This document shows, in pieces, positions 22,229 to 27,733 of a stretch of 27,733 bases of DNA. Both the position numbers and the translations under genes were made by a program. The stretch lies in the NCBI GenBank assembly GCA_934661735.1, contig CAKUJN010000022.1:1-27733 (forward strand), in the 5' to 3' direction. The notes below the pieces were generated by a model that saw nothing but the letters and a program-made list of their open reading frames with translations, was not told the origin of the DNA and did no database searches. Each line of letters starts with the position of its first letter. Position 1 is the stretch's first letter. Origin of the DNA: an uncultured Oscillospiraceae bacterium. GTDB lineage: Bacteria > Bacillota > Clostridia > Oscillospirales > Oscillospiraceae.

Positions 22229-23221
22229 ATGGACGCAAAGAAACGCATTTTTTCCGGCATTCAGCCCAGCGGCGATCTGACGCTCGGCTCGTATATGGGC
22301 GCAATCAAAAACTGGGTGGCGCTGCAGAACGACTATGACTGCCTGTACTGCATCGTGGACATGCACGCCATCACCGTGCGGCAGGTTCCGGCAGACCTGC
22401 GCCGCCGGACGCTTGAGCAGCTGGCGCAGTATATCGCCTGCGGCCTGAATCCGGAGACGAACATCATGTTCATCCAGAGCCATGTGCCGCAGCACGCAGA
22501 GCTGAGCTGGGTGCTCAGCTGCTATACGCAGTTCGGCGAGCTGAGCCGCATGACGCAGTTCAAGCAGAAATCCCAGCAGCACGCCGACAACATCACGGCG
22601 GGCCTGTTCACCTACCCCGTTCTGATGGCGGCGGACATTCTGCTGTATCAGGCGGATCTGGTCCCCGTGGGCGAGGATCAGAAGCAGCACGTTGAAATCT
22701 GCCGCGACATCGCCGCACGCTTCAACTATACCTACAGCGACACCTTTACCCTCCCCGAGCCGTTTATTCCCAAGATGGGCGCGCGCATCATGAGTCTGGG
22801 CAACCCCGACAATAAAATGTCAAAGTCCGACCCCGACGGCTGTGTCTATATCATGGACAGGCCGGAGGATATCATGCGCAAGTTCAAGCGCGCCGTCACC
22901 GACTGTGAAACGGCCGTGCGCTATGACCGCGAAAACAAGCCCGGCATTTCCAACCTGCTGACGATCTACTGCGCCGCCACCGGCAAAACCATCGAGCAGG
23001 CTGAGGCCGAGTTTGCCGATCAGGGCTACGGCGTGTTCAAGCCTGCCGTCGGCGAGGCGGTTGTGGAGCTGATGCGGCCCATCCGCGAGCAGACGCAGCA
23101 GCTGCTGAGCGACAAATCCTATCTGGAATCCATCTATAAATCCGGCGCCGAGCGCGCCTCCGCGCTGGCGGACAGAACGCTGCGCAAGGTATACAAAAAG
23201 GTGGGCTTCGTCGCCCGCTGA
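22229..23221 (+). CDS. trpS: Tryptophanyl-tRNA synthetase
   Basis: A class I synthetase that charges tRNA-Trp, 330 aa, the usual bacterial length. The N-terminal nucleotide site reads SGIQPSGDLTLGSYMGA (9-25), the KMSKS loop is at 196-200 in NKMSKSDPDG, and the stretch LMAADILLYQADLVPVGEDQ is typical. GAGG lies upstream of ATG 22229. The gene shares an operon with tagO and wecB, only 14 bp upstream of tagO. Confidence 0.97.
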   Translation: MDAKKRIFSGIQPSGDLTLGSYMGAIKNWVALQNDYDCLYCIVDMHAITVRQVPADLRRRTLEQLAQYIACGLNPETNIMFIQSHVPQHAELSWVLSCYTQFGELSRMTQFKQKSQQHADNITAGLFTYPVLMAADILLYQADLVPVGEDQKQHVEICRDIAARFNYTYSDTFTLPEPFIPKMGARIMSLGNPDNKMSKSDPDGCVYIMDRPEDIMRKFKRAVTDCETAVRYDRENKPGISNLLTIYCAATGKTIEQAEAEFADQGYGVFKPAVGEAVVELMRPIREQTQQLLSDKSYLESIYKSGAERASALADRTLRKVYKKVGFVAR

Positions 23222-23235
23222 TTGGAGAGAGCTTT

Positions 23236-24387
23236 ATGACGACGCATTACGCAGTCAAAATGCTGCTGGCGCTGGCCGCCGCGGCTGCGATTTCGTTTCT
23301 GACCACGCCGCTGGTCAAAAATCTTGCCTACAAGGTCGGCGCGATCGACGTGCCGAAGGACAACCGCCGGATGCACAAGGTACCCATCCCGCGGCTGGGC
23401 GGGCTTGCCATCTTTGTGGCGTTTTTGCTGACGGTGCTGATTTTCGCGGACATCGACCGGCAGATTCAGGGCATTCTGCTTGGCTCGGTCATGATTGTCG
23501 TGCTGGGCGTACTGGACGATATCATGGCGCTGAAGGCCCTGCCGAAGCTGATTGTGCAGATCGCTGCGGCGGGCGTGGCCGTGTATCACGGGTGCGTGAT
23601 TCAGTTTTTCTCAAATCCCAATGTTTTCAGCGCCACAACCTATGTGAATCTCGGCTGGCTCTCCATCCCGATTACAATCATCTGGATTGTCGCCATCACA
23701 AACGCCGTCAATTTTATCGACGGCCTTGACGGCCTTGCCGTGGGCGTGTCGGCCATATCCACGGCGGCGCTGATTGTCATTGCACTGCTGGTCTCGGAGA
23801 TCAACATCGCTATGATTCTCGTCGCGCTGTTCGGCGCGTGCCTCGGCTTTATTCCGTATAACATGAATCCGGCCAAGATCTTTATGGGCGATACCGGCGC
23901 GACATTCCTCGGCTATATTCTGGCGACGCTTTCGGTCACGGGACTGTTCAAGCTGTATACGATCATCTCCTTCGCCGTGCCGTTCCTGATTCTCGGCGTG
24001 CCGATTTTCGATATCTGCTTTGCGTTCCTGCGCCGGATTGCAAAGGGCCAGAACCCCATGGTCGCCGACCGCGGGCATGTGCACCACCGGCTCATCGACA
24101 TGGGCTTTTCGCAGAAGCAGTCGGTCGCCATCGCGTATATGCTGACGGCAATTCTGGGGCTGGCGGCGGTGCTGCTGACCTCGTCGGGTGAGCTGCGGGC
24201 GCTGATTTTCATCGGCGCGGTGTTTGTCGTCGGCGCAATCGGAATGCGGGTGATTTTTGCGTCCGGAAAAGACCGGCACGCGACGGAAAAAGACGCGGAG
24301 GAGAACTCCGCCGGTCAGGCTGCGGCACAGCTGCCGCCGGACGCGCCGAAAGCACAGGAGCAGGAGGAAAACAATGGCGAAGCTTAA
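23236..24387 (+). CDS. tagO: Undecaprenyl-phosphate N-acetylaminosugar-1-phosphate transferase
   Basis: A polytopic MraY/WecA/TagO-family enzyme (383 aa) that puts a sugar-1-phosphate, usually GlcNAc-1-P, on undecaprenyl phosphate to start wall teichoic acid or other surface polymers. Motifs: VPKDNRRMHKVPIPRLGG, GVLDD, NAVNFIDGLDGLA, IFMGDTGATFLGY and the cytosolic HVHHRL. About ten or eleven membrane helices are followed by a polar, Glu/Ala/Gln-rich tail (about 345-383). GGAGAG precedes ATG 23236. The gene overlaps wecB by 14 bp, matching enzymes that make and use UDP-GlcNAc/ManNAc. Confidence 0.93.
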   Translation: MTTHYAVKMLLALAAAAAISFLTTPLVKNLAYKVGAIDVPKDNRRMHKVPIPRLGGLAIFVAFLLTVLIFADIDRQIQGILLGSVMIVVLGVLDDIMALKALPKLIVQIAAAGVAVYHGCVIQFFSNPNVFSATTYVNLGWLSIPITIIWIVAITNAVNFIDGLDGLAVGVSAISTAALIVIALLVSEINIAMILVALFGACLGFIPYNMNPAKIFMGDTGATFLGYILATLSVTGLFKLYTIISFAVPFLILGVPIFDICFAFLRRIAKGQNPMVADRGHVHHRLIDMGFSQKQSVAIAYMLTAILGLAAVLLTSSGELRALIFIGAVFVVGAIGMRVIFASGKDRHATEKDAEENSAGQAAAQLPPDAPKAQEQEENNGEA

Positions 24388-25519
24388 GGTCATGTCCGTG
24401 TTCGGCACGCGGCCCGAGGCCATCAAAATGGCGCCGCTGGTCCGCGAGCTGCAAAAGCACGATGAAATTGAAAGTATCTGCTGTCTGACCGGCCAGCACC
24501 GCGAAATGCTGGACTCGGTCATGCAGATTTTCGGCCTGAAGGGCGATTATGATCTGAATATCATGGAAAAGCGCCAGACGCTTTCCACCATCACGACCAA
24601 GACGCTGCTCGGCATGGAGCAGGTGCTGGCCGAGGCGAAGCCCGATCTTGTGCTGGTTCACGGAGACACGTCCACGACGTTTGCCGGTGCGCTGGCGGCG
24701 TTTTATCAGCAGGTCAGGGTCGGCCATGTGGAGGCGGGACTGCGCACATGGGACAAGTATTCTCCGTTCCCAGAGGAAATGAACCGGACGCTGGTCGGCG
24801 ATATCGCGGATCTGCACTTCTCGCCTACCGCCGCGAACGCGGAAAATCTGCGCCGCGAGGCCATCGCGGGCGATATCTTCATCACCGGCAACACGGCCAT
24901 CGACGCCATGAAATACACCGTGCGCAGGGACTATGTATTCCCGACGGCGCTGCTCAACACGCTGGACTTTGAAAACCGGCGGATTCTGGCCGTGACGTGC
25001 CACCGGCGCGAAAACTACGGCAAGCCCATGCACGACATCATGCACGCGATTTTGCGCATTGTCGAGGAAAACCCCGACGTGGAGGTCGTCTATCCCGTGC
25101 ATCTGAGCCCCGTTGTGCGCGAATGTGCGTTCCCGATTCTGGGCGGGCATGAGCGGATTCATCTGATTGACCCGATCAATGTGGAAGAGATGCACAACCT
25201 GATTGCGCGGTGCTTCTTCGTGCTGACGGACTCCGGCGGGCTTCAGGAGGAGGCTCCGGCGCTGGGCCGGCCCGTTCTGGTCATGCGGCGCGAAACCGAG
25301 CGGCCCGAGGCTGTGGCCGCGGGCACGGCTAGGCTTGCCGGCGTGGAGGAGGATACGATTGTCTCGATGGCAAACGAGCTTCTGCGCGATCCGGCCGCCT
25401 ACGCGAAAATGGCGAAGGCCGTCAATCCCTATGGCGACGGAAACGCCTGTCCGCGCATCGTTCAGGCAATTTTGTGGCACTTCGGCCTGTGCGCCGAGCG
25501 GCCTGAGGACTTTCACTGA
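24374..25519 (+). CDS. wecB: UDP-N-acetylglucosamine 2-epimerase (non-hydrolysing)
   Basis: Interconverts UDP-GlcNAc and UDP-ManNAc, the precursor for teichoic acid linkage units or other ManNAc-containing polymers (called MnaA in Bacillus). The 381-aa product has VFGTRPEAIKMAPL (9-22), HGDTSTTFAGALAAFY, HVEAGLRTW, FPEEMNR and the UDP-binding TDSGGLQEEAPALGRPVLV. The start at 24374 is set by AGGAGG; a longer frame upstream is out of register with tagO and is not real. It overlaps tagO by 14 bp and is followed after 35 bp by a membrane-anchored protein. Confidence 0.95.
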   Translation: MAKLKVMSVFGTRPEAIKMAPLVRELQKHDEIESICCLTGQHREMLDSVMQIFGLKGDYDLNIMEKRQTLSTITTKTLLGMEQVLAEAKPDLVLVHGDTSTTFAGALAAFYQQVRVGHVEAGLRTWDKYSPFPEEMNRTLVGDIADLHFSPTAANAENLRREAIAGDIFITGNTAIDAMKYTVRRDYVFPTALLNTLDFENRRILAVTCHRRENYGKPMHDIMHAILRIVEENPDVEVVYPVHLSPVVRECAFPILGGHERIHLIDPINVEEMHNLIARCFFVLTDSGGLQEEAPALGRPVLVMRRETERPEAVAAGTARLAGVEEDTIVSMANELLRDPAAYAKMAKAVNPYGDGNACPRIVQAILWHFGLCAERPEDFH

Positions 25520-25554
25520 CACCACTGTCAATCCCGTCAGAAAGGAGCGGCGGC

Positions 25555-26328
25555 ATGGACCGTAAAAAAGCAGATCAGAAAACGCTGATCATCGCGGCGA
25601 TTACTGCCGCCGCGGTGGTTCTGATTCTGATTGCCGTATTTATCTTTGTCCGGAAGAGCCGGACGCACGACCCCATCATTCTCCCCGAGCCTGCCGCGCA
25701 GCCGGAGCAGGAGACGCCCGAGGAGCCGGAAAACGTCTTTGCACAGGTCTCGCCGGAGAATGTGCAGAGCATTCTGGAAATGCTTACGCGGCCGCAGGCG
25801 TATCATCAGACGCTGAGCATTGTCACGTCCGCCGGTGAGTTTACGCGCGAGCAGACCGTTGACGTCTGGCGCAGCGGCGGGCTGCTGCTGGTGCAGACGG
25901 CGGATACCTACGGCACGCGCACGTGCCTGTCCGACGGCGAAACGCTCTATGTCTGGTATGCGGATTCGGACGAGGTTGCCGAAATCGCACTGGACGGGAC
26001 GATTGACGCGGATGATCTGGCCGGCGTGCCCGATTATGAGGCGCTGCTGGAGCTTCCGGCGGCGCGCATCTGCCAGGCGGACTATGTGATGCTGTCGGAG
26101 CAGAATGCGCAGTGCGTTTTTCTGAGCTATCTGGACAGCGGACTTGAGCGCTATTACTGGGTCAGTCTGGACAGCGGCCTGCTGTGCCGGCAGACCACAT
26201 TAAAGGACGAAGCGCCCGTCTACACCGTTCAGCAGACCGCATATGAGGTCTTTATGGGTGCAGACGAAGCGCTTGCGGATGTGTTTGCGCTTCCCGACGG
26301 CACACAGCCGTTTGCGGACGCGTCCTAG
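25555..26328 (+). CDS. Membrane-anchored extracytoplasmic protein of unknown function
   Basis: I do not recognise this 257-aa protein. A short basic N-terminus (MDRKKADQK) is followed by one membrane helix (about 10-32), a Pro/Glu-rich linker (about 38-62), and a beta-rich outer domain of about 190 residues with GGLLLVQTADTYGTRTC, SDGETLYVWYADSDEVAEI and RYYWVSLDSGLLCRQTT. The outer domain resembles the general style of outer-membrane-lipoprotein-carrier-like or RsiV-type sensory domains, but I have no firm match. AAAGGAG precedes ATG 25555. It is the last gene of the trpS-tagO-wecB operon. Its stop codon shares the CTAG tetranucleotide with the stop of the convergent gene. Confidence 0.8.
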   Translation: MDRKKADQKTLIIAAITAAAVVLILIAVFIFVRKSRTHDPIILPEPAAQPEQETPEEPENVFAQVSPENVQSILEMLTRPQAYHQTLSIVTSAGEFTREQTVDVWRSGGLLLVQTADTYGTRTCLSDGETLYVWYADSDEVAEIALDGTIDADDLAGVPDYEALLELPAARICQADYVMLSEQNAQCVFLSYLDSGLERYYWVSLDSGLLCRQTTLKDEAPVYTVQQTAYEVFMGADEALADVFALPDGTQPFADAS

Positions 26329-26666
26329 AGCAGGATAAACGCCGCGAACGTCAGCAGGACGGAAAGCGTATCGTCCTCGTCGCCGTCGATGAGCAGCAGA
26401 AGAAGAATCAGCAGAATCAGCAGATCGCCGGTGTCAAAGCCCTTTGGCAGCAGGCGGCTGAGAAAATGCGCGTCCTGCGGCTGCGCACGGCACGCGCCGC
26501 ACGGCTCTGGCGCAGGACATACATCCGGCGTGGGCGGCGGTACGGGCGGCTCAGGCGGATGCGGCTCCGGCCGAGGCGGCGCGGGTTGGTCGTCCACGAT
26601 CTGCCGCTGATATGTACCGTCCGGATTCGGAATATAGCGATGATACACAAAACTCCCCCGTATCAT
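26325..26666 (-). CDS. Small proline-rich protein with a hydrophobic C-terminus, unknown
   Basis: A 113-aa protein that I do not recognise. It starts with MIRGSFVYHRYIPNPDGTY, has a Pro-rich middle (about 28-55) with three cysteines in the stretch VCPAPEPCGACR, and ends in two hydrophobic stretches separated by an acidic turn (LLILLILLLLLIDGDEDD). Hydrophobic-acidic tails of this kind occur in small proteins of spore-forming Clostridia, but I cannot name a family. Its ATG overlaps the stop of the gene upstream (ATGA). It is the last of three co-transcribed small genes. Confidence 0.7.
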   Translation of the reverse strand: MIRGSFVYHRYIPNPDGTYQRQIVDDQPAPPRPEPHPPEPPVPPPTPDVCPAPEPCGACRAQPQDAHFLSRLLPKGFDTGDLLILLILLLLLIDGDEDDTLSVLLTFAAFILL

Positions 26667-27031
26667 GGTTTGTTTTCACCGCGGCTTCGCAGGGCATAGC
26701 CCGCCAGATGCGACAGCCGCGCCACCTGCATCGCGCGGTCAATTTTCTCGCGCCGGTTCGGCTTGAGAAACGGCTTGAGCGCGTTGAGCAGGTTTTCCTG
26801 CTTTTTTTCCAGCTTTCCGGCCTGCTGCAAAAGCTGCGCGACGGGCTCGGAAAATGCGCCGTCCGGCGCGCTGTGCGGCGGCGCGGCCGCCGTGTTTTCC
26901 TCTGCGGGCGGCTCCTGTCCCGACATCGCGTCGGGCAGCTCCACGCCGAGCGAGCGCGCAATGCCCAGAATCTGCTGCATCTGCGCGGGATCGGCAAGCA
27001 CCGACTGGATTTTCTGCTCGAGATCGTCCAT
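26663..27031 (-). CDS. Small acidic-to-basic protein of unknown function
   Basis: A 122-aa cytosolic protein with no membrane helix. The N-terminal part MDDLEQKIQSVLADPAQMQQ is helical; the middle (about 40-62) is Pro/Ala-rich and low in complexity; the C-terminal helix set (LEKKQENLLNALKPFLKPN, then RREKIDRAMQVARLSHL) is basic. No family is recognised. The ribosome site (GGAAG) lies just before the stop of the preceding gene, 8 bp upstream of this start. Confidence 0.7.
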   Translation of the reverse strand: MDDLEQKIQSVLADPAQMQQILGIARSLGVELPDAMSGQEPPAEENTAAAPPHSAPDGAFSEPVAQLLQQAGKLEKKQENLLNALKPFLKPNRREKIDRAMQVARLSHLAGYALRSRGENKP

Positions 27032-27039
27032 ACGCGCGC

Positions 27040-27288
27040 CTACTTCCGGTTGATCCGGTCGACCAGCTCCGCCGCCTCCGGCGTCTGCATGACCGGCTCC
27101 ATAATCTTCTTTGCGGCCTCATAGTCCCCCGACTGGACGGCCGAGGCCGCCTGCCGCAGCGCGGCGCCGCCGTCGCGGTTGAGCATCTGCAAAAGCGCCT
27201 GCCCCTCCTTGGAACGCAGCACGCTGTTGAGCTGCTGCGGCGTAAAGGAAAAACCGCCAGATGCGCCCGCATTTTTCAGATTGTCCAT
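27040..27288 (-). CDS. Small helical protein of unknown function
   Basis: An 82-aa protein of mostly helices: FSFTPQQLNSVLRSKEGQ, LLQMLNRDGGAALRQAASA, then YEAAKKIMEPVMQTPEAAEL. The start at 27288 is set by GGGAGGG; a longer frame upstream is intergenic. It leads the three-gene operon. A weak promoter with minus-strand TAGAAT at 27323-27328 lies 34 bp upstream. The repeated LLQMLNRDGG-like features hint at a relation with the 122-aa protein next to it, but I could not confirm this. Confidence 0.7.
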   Translation of the reverse strand: MDNLKNAGASGGFSFTPQQLNSVLRSKEGQALLQMLNRDGGAALRQAASAVQSGDYEAAKKIMEPVMQTPEAAELVDRINRK

Positions 27289-27356
27289 GCAAGTCCCTCC
27301 CTGTGCACAAAGCTTCTTGTCTATTCTATGCAGCGGCATTGCCGCAGGTGATTGTT

Positions 27357-27733
27357 TTGAAAATACTTGTTCTGTCTGATTCGCACGGCTGCCTTGGTAA
27401 TATGTATGACGCGGTGGAGAGAGAAATGCCCGACCGCGTGTTTCATCTGGGCGACCATCTCTCGGATGCGGAAGATCTGTCGAACGCCTTTCCGGAGCTG
27501 GACTTCCTCTATGTCCCGGGAAATTGTGATTTCGGCGCGCAGGCGCCCGCGTCCGTCCTGACCGAGGCGGGCGGATACCGGATGTTCCTGACGCACGGGC
27601 ACCTGTTTGGCGTCAAAAGCGACCTTACGCGGCTGAAGCTGGAGGCGCGACGCACCGGCGCGGATATCGCGCTGTTCGGGCACACACACATCCCCTGCTG
27701 TGTGCAGGAGGACGGGCTGTGGCTGCTCAACCC
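27357..27733 (+). CDS. yfcE: YfcE/MJ0936-type metallophosphoesterase, 3' end cut by the window
   Basis: The first 125 residues of a calcineurin-like phosphodiesterase. Metal ligands are visible: Asp8 and His10 in VLSDSHG, the Asp of HLGDHLSDAEDL, the Asn of VPGNCDFG, the His pair in THGHLFGVKSD, and the GHTHIP motif. The start is taken as TTG 27357, preceded by AGGTGAT, because homologues begin with MKILVLSDSHG-like sequence at this point; a GTG at 27348 is an alternative. It is divergent from the three small genes across a 68-bp gap. The rest of the protein lies beyond the window. Confidence 0.9.
   Translation, partial: MKILVLSDSHGCLGNMYDAVEREMPDRVFHLGDHLSDAEDLSNAFPELDFLYVPGNCDFGAQAPASVLTEAGGYRMFLTHGHLFGVKSDLTRLKLEARRTGADIALFGHTHIPCCVQEDGLWLLN

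Noticed and set aside
24209..25531. 440-aa minus-strand frame
   Set aside because: Antisense to wecB; the composition is typical of a shadow frame.

Overview
The window looks like chromosomal DNA of a GC-rich, low-GC-lineage Gram-positive (Firmicutes/Clostridia), most likely a gut Oscillospirales-type organism. The reasons are an HprK plus a Ser46-bearing HPr, AGGAGG-type ribosome binding sites, sigma-A-like promoters, a zinc-type L28, the TrmK-Nif3 gene pair, and TagO/MnaA-type wall polymer genes. The species cannot be named from this sequence alone. No rRNA, tRNA or CRISPR was seen. Almost all of the DNA is coding and no gap exceeds about 260 bp.

Layout. (1) 1-4.4 kb: a hairpin-rich 180 bp, then hprK (-), rpmB (+), a short metal-dependent amidohydrolase (-), and a scar in which a 3'-truncated tyrosine integrase is joined to the 3' end of a beta-propeller-like gene, followed by yebC (-). 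(2) 4.4-6.2 kb: trmK and a Nif3-like gene overlap (-), preceded by a DUF1858 redox-disulfide gene with its own promoter and terminator. (3) 6.3-14.7 kb: a divergent PTS locus. Leftward: DeoR-type regulator, unknown membrane protein, enzyme I, HPr, and a GutQ-like SIS isomerase. Rightward: class III aminotransferase, then glucitol-family EIIA, EIIC and EIIBC, then a HAD phosphatase. (4) 14.8-18.6 kb (-): PspC-like protein, CDP-alcohol phosphatidyltransferase, alpha/beta hydrolase, ABC ATPase and ABC-2 permease. (5) 18.8-20.5 kb: a membrane-anchored TPR/chitobiase-like/LRR protein with a perfect-consensus promoter. (6) 20.6-26.3 kb: gltX (-) diverging from trpS-tagO-wecB-membrane protein (+). 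(7) 26.3-27.7 kb: three small unknown genes (-), and a YfcE-type phosphodiesterase running off the window end.

The most interesting part is region 3. It resembles the enterobacterial sorbitol (srl/gut) locus in carrying a DeoR regulator, a GutQ-like isomerase and the three Gut-family EII proteins. However, the expected sorbitol-6-phosphate dehydrogenase (SrlD) is absent, and a PLP-dependent class III aminotransferase leads the EII operon. The locus also carries its own EI and HPr. My inference is a PTS pathway for an amino-polyol (or a related amino-sugar alcohol): the compound would be phosphorylated on entry and then transaminated to a keto-sugar phosphate, rather than oxidised by a dehydrogenase. 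The EIIA also seems to lack the histidine annotated as the phosphorylation site in E. coli SrlB. These are hypotheses from gene content, not demonstrated functions.
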